Assembly (NCBI GenBank): GCA_025980665.1
Contig: JAICXC010000001.1
Coordinates: 1-64,000, forward strand
Direction: 5' to 3'
Length of the DNA: 64,000 bases
From: Bryobacteraceae bacterium
GTDB lineage: Bacteria > Acidobacteriota > Terriglobia > Bryobacterales > Bryobacteraceae
Both the position numbers and the translations under genes were made by a program. Of this stretch, positions 48,666 through 58,700 are shown piece after piece; within the stretch, counting starts at the first letter, position 1, and each line of letters opens with the position of its first letter. The notes beneath the pieces are model-generated. The model searched no databases and was not told the DNA's origin. It worked only from the letters and a program-made list of their open reading frames with translations.

Positions 48666-49735
48666 AATGTGCCCACGAAGCCGTCGAGAATTTCTTCTGA
48701 CAGGTTCACGTTGACGGAAACGCGAAGACGAGCCGTGCCCGCTGGAACCGTGGGCGGCCGGATCGCTCTCACGTCGAATCCGGCCTCCTGCAAAGCCGCC
48801 GCGACAGCAACCGCACGCTCATTTTCGCCGATGATCACGGGCACAATAGGCGAATCGCCCGCTGGAACCGCAATCTCCGCTTCGCTAAGCCGCTCACGCA
48901 GGTATCGAGCTAGGAAACGAACTCGCTCGCGGCGCTCCGGCTCGGCCGCGATCACATCCAGACTCGCATCCAGGGCTGCGGCGATGGCAGGCGGTGCCGC
49001 AGTCGAAAAAATGAACGGGCGAGCGCGCTGCTCCAGATACTCGATGGCCCATGCTGGTCCGGCAACGAAAGCTCCCGCGACGCCCAGCGCTTTCCCCGCA
49101 GGATTCACGGAAACGAAGACGCCGTCGCGGCCAATGAGTCCCTCGCCTCGCTCACCATAAAGGCCCACGGCGTGCGCTTCGTCCACGATCAGTGCCGCGC
49201 CCAACTTCTTGTATTCCTCCAACGGAGCGAAATCGCCGTCCATGCTGAAAACGGACTCCGTGATCAGAAAGGCGCCCTCCGGCACGGCGCCCGGACGCAA
49301 GTGCGGAAACACCACACGTTCGGCGCGAGCCAGCCGCACACCGTCGATCAGGCTCGCGTGATTCCATTCATCCGAAAAGATCGTGTCGCCGACTTCTGGA
49401 AACGTGGTCAGCACCGCCAGGTTCGCCAGGTAACCGCTCGACAAATATAGCGACCGCTCCGTTCCCTTGAATGCGGCGAACCGTTGTTCCAGTGCCGTGA
49501 AGCAGTCGCGCTCGCCCCGCAGCAGCCGCGAGCCAGTACTACCCGCGCCCATCGCGCAAACTGCCGCGGCCATGCGCTCTTTTATAAGAGGATGTGTGGC
49601 CAGCCCCAGATAATCGTTCGATGAAAGGTCGATGCCCCGTGGCGGACGGCGTTTCCGAAGCAGCCCATCGCGCTTAAGCTCAGCGAGATGAGCCCGCAGC
49701 CGCTGCTCAAGTGGTCGCACGCGGCTCTGCTCCAA
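48647..49735 (-). CDS. bioF: 8-amino-7-oxononanoate synthase
   Basis: This PLP enzyme (362 residues) condenses pimeloyl thioester with alanine to KAPA. Motifs are [80 protein letters not shown] and [20 protein letters not shown]. The PLP Lys region is shortened, [13 protein letters not shown]. The start is a TTG at 49735 with GGGAG upstream, overlapping bioB by 29 bases; GTG 49720 is an alternative. The next gene bioD overlaps the end. Confidence 0.92.
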   Translation of the reverse strand: MEQSRVRPLEQRLRAHLAELKRDGLLRKRRPPRGIDLSSNDYLGLATHPLIKERMAAAVCAMGAGSTGSRLLRGERDCFTALEQRFAAFKGTERSLYLSSGYLANLAVLTTFPEVGDTIFSDEWNHASLIDGVRLARAERVVFPHLRPGAVPEGAFLITESVFSMDGDFAPLEEYKKLGAALIVDEAHAVGLYGERGEGLIGRDGVFVSVNPAGKALGVAGAFVAGPAWAIEYLEQRARPFIFSTAAPPAIAAALDASLDVIAAEPERRERVRFLARYLRERLSEAEIAVPAGDSPIVPVIIGENERAVAVAAALQEAGFDVRAIRPPTVPAGTARLRVSVNVNLSEEILDGFVGTLCAAYL

Positions 49736-50678
49736 CCAGCTTTACTCCCAGCTTCTCAAACAGGCGATGGTCGGCATCCGATTCCGGATTGGGCGTGGTC
49801 AGCAATTTTTCGCCCAGGAACACCGAGTTCGCTCCCGCCAGGAAGCACAAAGCCTGAGCCTCTTCGGAAAGCGCTAACCGCCCCGCGCTCAGACGCACCA
49901 TCGATTTCGGCATGAGGATGCGCGCAGTGGCGATCATCCGCACCAACTCCAATGGATCCTCAGCCGTGCGACTGCCCAGAGGAGTCCCCTCCACGGGAAC
50001 CAACATATTAATAGGAACGCTTTCCGGATGCGGATCGAGAGTCGCCAACTGCCGCAGCAAGCCGTATCTCGCTGTGCGGTCTTCGCCCATCCCGATGATG
50101 CCGCCGCTGCAAACGGTAACGCCCGATCGGCGCACCCGAGCAAGCGTCTCCAGACGATCCTGATACGTTCGAGTCGTAATGACGCTGCCGTAAAATTCAG
50201 GCGACGTGTCGAGATTGTGATTGTACGCACTCAGCCCGGCGTCGGCCAGCGCGTCAGCCTGATCCTGCGTCAGCATGCCGAGCGTACAGCAGGCCTCCAT
50301 CCCCAGAGCGCGGACGCCGCGCACCATTTCGAGAACGCGCTCGAACCTCCCATCCTTCGGGACATCGCGCCACGCCGCGCCCATGCAGAAACGTGTAGCT
50401 CCCTGTTCGCGTGCGCGACCCGCTGCAGCCAGCGTCTCGTCGACATTCATCAGATCCTGACGATCTACCTCAGTGTCATAGCGCGCAGATTGCGGACAGT
50501 ACGCGCAATCTTCGGGGCAGCCACCGGTTTTGATGCTGAGCAGCATGCAACCTTGCACCTCATCCGCTCGATGATTCGCGCGATGCGCCTCCGCCGCGCG
50601 AAACACCAGATCCGAAAGCGGTGCGGTGTAAATAGCCTCGATTTCCTGGATGGTCCAGTCGTGCCGGAGCATGGTCAT
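49707..50678 (-). CDS. bioB: Biotin synthase
   Basis: This radical SAM enzyme (323 residues) inserts sulfur into dethiobiotin. The cluster motif is [20 protein letters not shown] (C-x3-C-x2-C). Further conserved parts are [53 protein letters not shown] and [17 protein letters not shown] 50678 or the second ATG at 50672 is the likely start; the open frame to 50792 has no family match. It heads the biotin operon and is divergent from the small Cys-rich protein gene, only 25 bases away. Confidence 0.94.
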   Translation of the reverse strand: MTMLRHDWTIQEIEAIYTAPLSDLVFRAAEAHRANHRADEVQGCMLLSIKTGGCPEDCAYCPQSARYDTEVDRQDLMNVDETLAAAGRAREQGATRFCMGAAWRDVPKDGRFERVLEMVRGVRALGMEACCTLGMLTQDQADALADAGLSAYNHNLDTSPEFYGSVITTRTYQDRLETLARVRRSGVTVCSGGIIGMGEDRTARYGLLRQLATLDPHPESVPINMLVPVEGTPLGSRTAEDPLELVRMIATARILMPKSMVRLSAGRLALSEEAQALCFLAGANSVFLGEKLLTTPNPESDADHRLFEKLGVKLVGAEPRATT

Positions 50679-50703
50679 TAATATTTCATCGTACACTGGT
50701 GGC

Positions 50704-50973
50704 GTGAGTAGGCTCGTGGCGGTCTTATTACTATTGGCGGTGTTCGGCGCAAGCTTGCAATGCGTCGCCGACTGCCTGCCGCAGCTAAACACTCCGCCTT
50801 GTCACCAACACTCGCCGAAGAAGGAACCTTGCAAGCACGGCCAATTCGTTGCGACCACCCAGGCCGCGAGCGATCAGCCTGTCGCCCTGGTTACTCATCT
50901 GGCACAGGCTGCCGACCCGGACGAGACTTCCGTAATCCTTCCTGTGCGATTGCTCACCATTCTTCGGATCTGA
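50704..50973 (+). CDS. Small secreted Cys/His-rich protein
   Basis: This is an 89-residue protein with a strong signal peptide ([20 protein letters not shown]). The first part of the mature region is rich in metal-type ligands: [27 protein letters not shown], giving five Cys (counting the one at the signal end) and three His within about 30 residues. The rest is bland and ends [11 protein letters not shown] 50704 fits the signal; the open frame upstream overlaps bioB. I do not recognise the family. The outer-membrane-type protein follows 47 bases later, and a joint metal-binding role (copper or similar) is a guess from the ligands. Confidence 0.6.
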   Translation: MSRLVAVLLLLAVFGASLQCVADCLPQLNTPPCHQHSPKKEPCKHGQFVATTQAASDQPVALVTHLAQAADPDETSVILPVRLLTILRI

Positions 50974-51020
50974 TCGCTCCCGTTTTATCCGCCTGATTCA
51001 AATTCCACGGGAGAAGTGTC

Positions 51021-52190
51021 ATGAAACGTCGTTATTCATTTGTACTCGCCCTATGTGCGGCCGCCGCATTATACGGCCAAGAGCCGGAGCTTTCCCCCGC
51101 TAGCTATTTAATGAACTTGGCCTCGGGAACCAGCCTCAATCCACTCGCGTGGCCCACGCCGATGCTCATGCAGCGCAGGGCGTCGTGGACCTTGATGTTC
51201 ATGGGCCAAGCCTTCCTGGTCGACACGCAGCAGAGCGGCCCGCGCGGCGGGGACAAGCTGTATTCGACCAACTGGGGGATGGGCTCAGCACAGCACTCGC
51301 TCGGCTCGGGACAATTCATGTTCGATGCGATGCTCAGCCTGGAACCAGCTACAGTTACGAACCGAAGTTATCCTTTGTTATTCCAGACGGGCGAAACCGC
51401 CTATGGCCAGCCGCTCGAGGACGCGCAGCATCCGCACGATTTCGTCATGGGCTTGGGCGCGCACTACGTACTCCCGGTGGGCGAGCGCACCTTGCTGCAC
51501 TTCTACTACGCGGCTCGAGGCGATCCTTCGTTAGGGCCGGTCGCTTTTCCGCACCGAGCGTCCGCGCTCGAACTCCCGCAGGCGACCATGGGCCACCACT
51601 GGGAGGACTCGACGCACATCGCGAGCAATGTCGCTACCGTAGGGATCAAATACCGCTGGATCCGACTGGAAGCATCCGGCTTCCACGGCAGCGAGCCTGA
51701 CGAGAATCGCTGGAATATCGACTGGGGCGCAATGGACTCGTACTCAGCACGCGTCTCAGTGTTTCCCTCGAAGAATTGGACGGCGCAGTTCTCCGCCGGA
51801 CGCTTGACCAGGCCTGAAGTGTTTGAAGCAGGCGATGTCATTCGCAGCACCGCCTCGATTCAATACACGCGCGTCCGACGCAGCGGTGAGGCTTGGGCGA
51901 CCAGCGCGATTTGGGGCCGGAATCACCACACGGAGGGCCAGGATACCAGCAATGCCTGGCTGCTAGAGACGGTTTTTCCCGCAACCAGGAAAGACTTTTT
52001 TACCGGACGCTTCGAAATGGTGCAGGAAGCCACTCGGGTGAAAGCGATTACCGGCGGCTACACTCGCGATCTGGCTACCAAGGCGAATCTTGAGACGGGT
52101 ATCGGCGCAAATGTGACCAGCTACGCGACTCCCGGGGACCATCCTTGGGGCATGAACGTATTTTTGCGAATTCGCCTTAAGCGAAGTTAG
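51021..52190 (+). CDS. Secreted, probable outer-membrane protein of unknown function
   Basis: This is a 389-residue protein with a signal peptide (MKRRYSFVLALCAAAALYGQ) and a good ribosome site (GGGAGAAG). The mature part is full of aromatic and amphipathic strands and ends NVFLRIRLKRS, as in a beta-barrel. Distinct segments are MNLASGTSLNPLAWPTPMLM, TQQSGPRGGDKLYSTNWGMG, LFQTGETAYGQPLEDAQHPH and FHGSEPDENRWNIDWGAMDS. From memory, relatives occur near metal-resistance genes in Acidobacteria and Proteobacteria; I cannot verify that here. The Cys/His-rich protein upstream supports such a link. Its last bases overlap the end of the convergent cupin gene by 4. Confidence 0.65.
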   Translation: MKRRYSFVLALCAAAALYGQEPELSPASYLMNLASGTSLNPLAWPTPMLMQRRASWTLMFMGQAFLVDTQQSGPRGGDKLYSTNWGMGSAQHSLGSGQFMFDAMLSLEPATVTNRSYPLLFQTGETAYGQPLEDAQHPHDFVMGLGAHYVLPVGERTLLHFYYAARGDPSLGPVAFPHRASALELPQATMGHHWEDSTHIASNVATVGIKYRWIRLEASGFHGSEPDENRWNIDWGAMDSYSARVSVFPSKNWTAQFSAGRLTRPEVFEAGDVIRSTASIQYTRVRRSGEAWATSAIWGRNHHTEGQDTSNAWLLETVFPATRKDFFTGRFEMVQEATRVKAITGGYTRDLATKANLETGIGANVTSYATPGDHPWGMNVFLRIRLKRS

Positions 52191-52669
52191 ATGTCATCGC
52201 GCCCGATGTTGCAGATAAAATATTCGGCGCGCGTGGTTCCCACGTTCTTCGCGTTGTGCATCTCGTTGGAACCGATCACGCCCACATCACCGGGACCAAG
52301 ACGATAGCGTTTCCCGGCGATCGTCAGCTCCATGGTTCCCGTGCGAATAAACATCATCTCTTCGCGCAAATGCTGATGCGGCGGATGATTCACCTCACCC
52401 GGCGCGATGTCGCTCATGTGCGATTCGATCTTGAAACCCGTGTGCGTCTTGGCAGTGAACATCCGCTTCGACTTGTTTTTGCCGTTGATGGTGTCCGGAA
52501 TGTCCTTGTACAGGAACGCCTGAGTCTTCATGACCGGAAGGTCCTCCACACGTACCGGAGGCGCGGCAGCAGCGGGAGCTTCCTGTTTGCCGTTCTTCGA
52601 TTGCGCCGATGCCGTCGCGGCCGCCAAGGCCGGTAGCAGCAAGCCCAACTGTCTGCGCGAGTATTTCAT
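52187..52669 (-). CDS. Tat-exported cupin protein
   Basis: This is a 160-residue protein with a twin-arginine signal (MKYSRRQLGLLLPALAAATA), suggesting export in folded form. The single cupin domain shows NHPPHQHLREEMMFIRTGTM, the metal-ligand motif HxH with a following Glu, and GPGDVGVIGSNEMHNAKNVG with the second-motif His. It resembles quercetinase- or mannose-isomerase-type cupins, but the reaction is unknown. ATG 52669 has AAGGGAG upstream; the longer frame to 52855 overlaps the esterase gene. It is downstream of the carboxylesterase on the same strand. Confidence 0.8.
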   Translation of the reverse strand: MKYSRRQLGLLLPALAAATASAQSKNGKQEAPAAAAPPVRVEDLPVMKTQAFLYKDIPDTINGKNKSKRMFTAKTHTGFKIESHMSDIAPGEVNHPPHQHLREEMMFIRTGTMELTIAGKRYRLGPGDVGVIGSNEMHNAKNVGTTRAEYFICNIGRDDI

Positions 52670-52722
52670 GAGGCGATCTCCCTTCGAGCGTGTGCCAGTA
52701 TACACCCGCAGTGCCGCAGTAG

Positions 52723-54276
52723 CTAGCGCGGCATCAGACGCTGAATGTTCTCGACGTAAAGATCGCAGTAAGAACGTCGCAAACCCTCGTGCGCCACGGG
52801 TCCGTCGTCCGTGAACTCGACATACCCTCTGGCAGCCACATCGTACTTGGGCCACTTAGGCAACCCGGCGCCATTCGGATCGCCCGTCTTCGCAAAGTTG
52901 GTCCAGTAGTGTTGCATCGCAGCCGAAATTTCTCGATCGGGAGCGCCGTAGTTGGTACCCAAATTGCCAAATACGTACGAGACCTCGGCTCCGTGCGTCG
53001 CACCGGCGGCTTCCCTTCCCGGCGCAGCCCGATCGAACTGATATTCGTAGCCGGTATTCCCGGCGTCGGCGTGCCAGTTCAACTGAACCACTACCGGGCA
53101 GCGATACATCGTATCGACCACCCATTGCGCGGATACCCCGCCGTATAGCGGATCGACGCCCGCGTACAGTGAAAGCGCCTTGGGTGCGAGTGGTCCGTAC
53201 ATCGCCTGGATGGCCGCATTCAGATCCTCCGCCGTGATCGGAGGAGGAGTTCGCTCACGCGAATTGTTGCCGAGTAGCAATGGCACGCGCTGCTCCTGGC
53301 CCTTGGCGAATACTTCCGCGGGCGGCTTGGGAAAAATCCAGCCATCGACGATGATCCCGTTGGCCGGGCCGATACTCATACGCGGTGCCGCGGTCGTTTT
53401 GAGCAGATCGGCGGCCGGCATGGCACGCAATTCTCTCAGTGAGCCGGGAAAAAGCTTCTCTCCCGCCTTCTCCGCCTCCGCGAGCGTCAGCGCATCCGAA
53501 TACGTGTCCCCCGTGCGCGGTGACATCACCGCTCCTAGCCCGGTCATCCGCATGGTCGCGTCATCGGGAACTCTGGTCACCGTTCCGCTCTCCGCGATCA
53601 CTTTGTGGAACAGGCCCTTGGCCTGAGGCGAAGTCATCAGAACGTTCACGTCGACGGCCCCTGCCGATTGCCCAAAGATCGTGACGTTTCCCCGATCGCC
53701 GCCGAACTGCGAAATGTTGTCGCGCACCCATTTCAGCGCCGCGATCTGGTCCATCAACCCGTAGTTGCCGGAGGCGTGATGAGGCGACTCTTTCGTCAGT
53801 TGGGGATGCGCTAAGAAGCCGAACACGCTGAGGCGATAGTTCGCCGTGACCAGCACAACTCCTCGGCGCGCCAGACTTTCGCCATCGAAATTGTTTCCCG
53901 AAGCTGTCCCGGCATAGTTGCCGCCGCCATGAAACCAGACCATCACCGGCTTGCGGCCGCGAGCGGGCCATTCGGGGGTCCACACGTTCAGGAATAGGCA
54001 ATCTTCGCTGCTCGATTCCTGCATTCGTCCGCCGGCGTTCTGGGCGCACGGCGCTCCGAAGGAGGTCGATTCGCGCACACCGGTCCAGGCCTTTACCGCG
54101 GCGGGTTCGCGCCATCGCAGAGCGCCCACGGGAGCCTGCGCGAACGGGACACCCTTGAACGCTGCTCCTCCCTTATCGAGGGTGCTACCGTGGATCTGGC
54201 CGTCATTAATCGTGACGATAGGAAAGTCGGCGGCGAAGGCCCGGACCGCGAGCAGGACGATTAGGACGAGACGCAT
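52723..54276 (-). CDS. Secreted type-B carboxylesterase
   Basis: This is a 517-residue alpha/beta-hydrolase of the carboxylesterase/lipase type-B family, exported by a signal peptide (MRLVLIVLLAVRAFAA). The oxyanion loop is KPVMVWFHGGGNYAGTASGN. The Ser nucleophile is in NVTIFGQSAGAVDVNVLMTS; GQSAG replaces the usual GESAG. DCLFLNVWTPEW is the family's N-terminal Cys motif, and a catalytic His is likely in AGATHGAEVSYVFGN near the end. The start at ATG 54276 gives the signal; the longer frame has none. Likely substrates are esters of aromatic or aliphatic acids. Confidence 0.88.
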   Translation of the reverse strand: MRLVLIVLLAVRAFAADFPIVTINDGQIHGSTLDKGGAAFKGVPFAQAPVGALRWREPAAVKAWTGVRESTSFGAPCAQNAGGRMQESSSEDCLFLNVWTPEWPARGRKPVMVWFHGGGNYAGTASGNNFDGESLARRGVVLVTANYRLSVFGFLAHPQLTKESPHHASGNYGLMDQIAALKWVRDNISQFGGDRGNVTIFGQSAGAVDVNVLMTSPQAKGLFHKVIAESGTVTRVPDDATMRMTGLGAVMSPRTGDTYSDALTLAEAEKAGEKLFPGSLRELRAMPAADLLKTTAAPRMSIGPANGIIVDGWIFPKPPAEVFAKGQEQRVPLLLGNNSRERTPPPITAEDLNAAIQAMYGPLAPKALSLYAGVDPLYGGVSAQWVVDTMYRCPVVVQLNWHADAGNTGYEYQFDRAAPGREAAGATHGAEVSYVFGNLGTNYGAPDREISAAMQHYWTNFAKTGDPNGAGLPKWPKYDVAARGYVEFTDDGPVAHEGLRRSYCDLYVENIQRLMPR

Positions 54277-54392
54277 CAGCAGGTTCTCCGACCGTCGATT
54301 GTACCGCTTCAACTTCTTTCGCGGGTGCGCGACCAGGATGAATCCGCCTGAACGTGTCCGACGCTCGGCGGCGGAGGTTCTGCGACCGGCGG

Positions 54393-54690
54393 CTACAGAG
54401 ACAGGTCCCACGAGCCCACGTCATGCCAGGCGCCCATCTTGTAGCCCACATGGCGGCACACTCCGACCGCCTGAAATCTGATGGATTCATGCAGGCCGAC
54501 GCTATCAGGATTGGCGAGGACACTCCCGCGTAGGCGTTATAGAAACTTTGCGCCCTCCGAATCCCAACCAGAGACCGATACAAATCTCGGCCGATTCCCC
54601 GCCATTGAAAATCCGAATGCACATAAACCGACGTATCCACGATCGGCGCAACCGGATGATCGAAGTCAACCAAAATAGTACAATCCACCA
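54393..54690 (-). pseudogene. GNAT acetyltransferase remnant, 5' truncated and frameshifted
   Basis: The C-terminal half of a phosphinothricin-acetyltransferase-like GNAT protein can be read in two frames. The first gives VDTSVYVHSDFQWRGIGRDL, the acetyl-CoA loop region, and SLVGIRRAQSFYNAYAGVSS. After a one- or two-base shift near 54525 the other frame continues ANPDSVGLHESIRFQAVGVC and RHVGYKMGAWHDVGSWDLSL to a stop at 54393-54395. The N-terminal 80 or so residues are missing; the upstream end runs into the promoter of the next gene. The gene is therefore dead. Confidence 0.7.
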
Positions 54691-54701
54691 GGGAGGTGCC
54701 T

Positions 54702-55715
54702 ATGTCGCCACATGCTAGCCGGGTGATGCTTCTGGCCGTGATCGCGGGAGCGTCCGTGCGTGCTCAAACAAATACCCAGCAACCCATCAACGATCTTCCG
54801 AATCCCTATCGCACCGTTCGCGACTGGGGCAAGCCTCCCGGAGGCGTGCCATGGGCCGCCGTGACCGCCGTCGAAGTCTCACCGGACGGCAGCATTTACG
54901 TGATCCATCGCTGCAAGGACAACTCCTGCGCAGGCCGCCCTGAGCCCCCCATTCTCAAATTTGATAAATCCGGGAAACTGCTCAAGGCCTGGGGCGAGAA
55001 CATGTTCGTCTTCCCGCACGGCGCCACCGTCGATGCGCAAGGAAACCTGTGGGTCACCGATTCACAGGTCAAGGACGGCAAGGGTCATCAGGTATTCAAA
55101 TTTTCTCCCGAAGGTAAGGTGCTGCTGACCCTCGGCAAGGCAGGCGTCGTGTCCGCTGCGCCCGGCGACTTCGATGAGCCGACCGATGTCGTGGTCGCTC
55201 CCAACGGCGACATCTTCGTCACCGAGGGTCATAGCGGCGGCACCACCGGCAACGACCGCGTATCGAAATTCGACAAGACTGGGAAATTTATCAAGTCATT
55301 CGGTAAGCACGGCTCCGGCCCGGGCGAATTCTTCAATCCCCACACCATCGCTATCGATTCGCGAGGGCGCCTATTTGTCGGCGACCGCGGGAATAACCGC
55401 ATCGAGATCTTCGATCAGGACGGTAAGTATCTCGACACGTGGACGCAATGGGGCCGCCCCAGCGGCATTCTCATTATGAAAGACAACACGATGTATGTGG
55501 CCGACTCCGAATCCTTCGGTCCGGATCAGCCGGGCTGGAAAAAGGGGATCCGCATCGGCAGCGCCAAGACCGGCAAGATCCAGTACTTTATCGAAGACGT
55601 GGAATCGACCACCATCGAGCACAGCGGGGCGGAAGGCGTCGGTGTCGACGCCGACGGCAACGTCTACGGCGCCGTGGTGCGGCGTCAAATGCTCGAAAAA
55701 CACATCAAAAAATAG
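54702..55715 (+). CDS. Secreted NHL-repeat beta-propeller protein
   Basis: This is a 337-residue protein with a signal peptide (MSPHASRVMLLAVIAGASVR) and a six-bladed propeller. Repeats typical of NHL or peptidyl-hydroxyglycine lyase-like proteins are FPHGATVDAQGNLWVTDSQV, EPTDVVVAPNGDIFVTEGHS, FFNPHTIAIDSRGRLFVGDR, GNNRIEIFDQDGKYLDTW and GAEGVGVDADGNVYGAVV. ATG 54702 has an ideal ribosome site (GGGAGG); GTG 54696 is the only competitor. Enzymatic function cannot be told from the sequence; similar proteins are abundant in Acidobacteria. It converges on the second Oar-like receptor gene with a 3-base gap. Confidence 0.82.
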   Translation: MSPHASRVMLLAVIAGASVRAQTNTQQPINDLPNPYRTVRDWGKPPGGVPWAAVTAVEVSPDGSIYVIHRCKDNSCAGRPEPPILKFDKSGKLLKAWGENMFVFPHGATVDAQGNLWVTDSQVKDGKGHQVFKFSPEGKVLLTLGKAGVVSAAPGDFDEPTDVVVAPNGDIFVTEGHSGGTTGNDRVSKFDKTGKFIKSFGKHGSGPGEFFNPHTIAIDSRGRLFVGDRGNNRIEIFDQDGKYLDTWTQWGRPSGILIMKDNTMYVADSESFGPDQPGWKKGIRIGSAKTGKIQYFIEDVESTTIEHSGAEGVGVDADGNVYGAVVRRQMLEKHIKK

Positions 55716-55718
55716 CCT

Positions 55719-58700
55719 TCAGAATATGTATTTGAAGGCGAACTGCATGATGCGCGGATCGCCACCGGCAGTGATCTGCCCGAAGCTGGCAGGCGTGCTG
55801 AGGGTCGCAGCCGGATTACCGGGCCGGTAGTGATTCAGGAGGTTAAACGCCTCCGCGCGAATCTCGACCTTCTGCTTCTCGCGGACTGCGAACGATCGCA
55901 CCAGGCTCATGTCGAACCGGAACGCTCCAGGCCCCACAATATTCGCCGCCCCCAGGTTGCCGTACGTGCCCGTCGCCGCCGGTTTGAATGACGCGGTGCT
56001 AAGCCACGGCACGCAGAATTGGGTTGTGGCGGCGCAACTGGGACTAGCGTAGGGATCTCCCCCAACATAGTTCGGGCGCTGAGCGCCGAGATTCGCATTG
56101 AGAGCGCTGTCCACGCCGGACGCAACACTGAAAAAGCCTCCGGACTGGAGGGAGATGATTTCCGAAAATCTCCAATCGGACGCGAGCGCCCGGATCCACT
56201 TGTCAGAGAATCTGGGAGCTTCCTGTAGCGCCGTAAAGTTAGCCAGATGCCGGTGATCGATTCCCACGCAATTACCCCGATCGAAGTTCCGGTTCGCCGG
56301 ATTGCCGTAGCCGCTCCCATCCAGCTCCGATGTGAACGGCCCGGAAATGCAGTGCGAAAGAGTATAATTCGCTAGCACGCTAAAGTAACTCGCCAGGCGA
56401 TGCTGAACCGACAGGAGCATCGCGTTATAGCTGGCCGTCGATCCATCGTCGAGTTGGTGCACCGTGCCGAAGTATTGTCCTTGGGCGGGATTCGCCAGAT
56501 ACAACACCCGCCGCTGATTCTGGTTTCCGATGGTCGCCCCAGGCACGTTCACGGCCGCGTTGAGAGGCGCTTCAGCCCAAAGATGGATGGTGCTGTTCCC
56601 CAGATAGCTGGCGGACAGCAGCCAATTCGCGCCGATTTGTTTTTGTACGCTCAGGTTCCACTGTTGAAGGTAGGGCACGTGGATATTCAGCGGATACGAC
56701 GTGTAGCTGCTGAAAGCTGGGAAAGTGGCATTCTTGGCCAGATTGAACGGGAATGGGTCGCCCCCGGGATAGTTCGCCCAGGGATCCGCCAACGAAACGG
56801 TCGGTAAGTTGATCACAGCCGCCCACGGCGGAGCCTGCGAGAAACCATACGCGAATAGCGTGTGCGGCATGTCATAGAGGATTCCCCACGACAACCGCAC
56901 CGTCATGCGTCCGTTCCCCTTGGGATCCCACACAACACCCAGGCGCGGCGCGAAATCATTCAACTTGGTGTTGGAGGGGCGTCCGTTGGTGTCGAACCCC
57001 TTATCGCCGGGGAACAACACGCCCGCCGGAGCACTAGGATATACGCTCGAATGTACGTTCTGATCGAATAGCGCGCGATCGAAATGCATCACGTAGCCCA
57101 GCGGCATGGAGCCACCGATGTATGGTTCCCACCGCAGCCCGTAGTTCAACGTTAGGTGCGAGGTCAGTTTCCAGTTGTCCTGCGCATACAGACCCACGCT
57201 GTGGTATCGCTCATATGCGTATTGCACTCCGCCTTGCTGGAAACTGTTGGTCCTGCCGAGCAGAAAGTCGGCCATGCCCAAACCGTTCGCGGTGCCGTTG
57301 CCAGTTTGTGAGCCCGTAAAACTGATCACGCCATCGCCATTAAGAGGCCCGAACACGTATTGCACCTGCCGGATCCAGCTTCCCCCGAATGCGAACTGAT
57401 GTTTGCCCTTGATGATGGTGAAGTCATTAGCAAGCTGGAAAGTCGTAGTCGGATCAAACGCCGGATAAGATGTGATCGCGGCGCTGGAAGGCCCACCGGT
57501 CACGGAAAGCACGATATGCCCGGGCACCAGCGTGTGCATCTTAATTCCCAGACTCGGCCCGTCAAATGTCGGCGTCTGGGTCTTGGTGACAGCCGACCGG
57601 TCGAACGTCGCCCTGAACGCGTTGATCATGGTGGGGCTAATCACCCACGTATGTCCAAACACGGCCGAGTTCACCAGATCGTCCGCGCCCGATGAAGTCA
57701 TGGTCAGCGGGTTTACGCCGTCGTAGGGTGTCGGAAGCAAAGCGTGGGACACCAAATACCGGAGGAAAACGGTCTGTTTCGAATTGATTTGGTAGTCGCC
57801 CTTTGCGATTCCCATGTGTTCGTCCTGCCCGGACCTGGGCGAAAACGATTCTTTCCCGCAAGCTCCGTCGCTCGGCACCGGATAGAACTTCAGCATGTTG
57901 AGTGCAGGCTGGCTAAACTCGGAAACCGGAATCTGATTTCCGACAAATGGTAATCGGCTGCCAGCCACCGGGGAACTCGCGGGATCGAATAATTGGACCG
58001 CGTTCGTCTGGCAGGTTTTCGATGCGATGGTGCTGAAATCACCGTTGTTCACCATCTGCGGTGTCGGCACCGTGCCATTTGCCGCCGTCGGATTCGATCG
58101 AATGAGGGTGCCTTGGTACCCGGCGAAGAAGAACAGTTTGTCCTTGATGATCGGGGCGCCGATCGTCCCGCCGAACTGATTACGCTTGAGCGAGTCGCGG
58201 ACCGGCGCGAAGAAATTCCGCGCGTTGAACTTGTAGTTACGGACGAACTCGAACAAGTCGCCGTGATATTCGTTCGTGCCGGATTTGGTGATCGCGTTGA
58301 TCGCGCCGCCCGCATGCTGGCCATATTGCGCCGGCAGAGCGCTGGTTTCCACCTTGAATTCCTGCAAGGCGTCGGGGAATGGGAGTGGCAGCGCCAGGTT
58401 ATTGAAAGGATCGTTGTGCGTTCCTCCATCCAGGGTGTACGTGGCGCCCGTCGCTTGGCCGCCGGCAATGCTGATGGGCTGCTCTCCCGGATAGTTTTTG
58501 GCCGACACCAGATCGGCTGGAGGAGCGGGAGCGGCCGCACCCACCAGGAAAACCAGATCCGTGGGATTGCGTCCATTGAGCGGCAAATCCACTACGCGCT
58601 GCGAATCGATCACCTGCCCGACACTAGTGGTGTGAACTTCAACCATGGTCGTCGCAGCCTCAACCACCACCTGATCGGTAACCGCGCCGACGTTCAAGAC

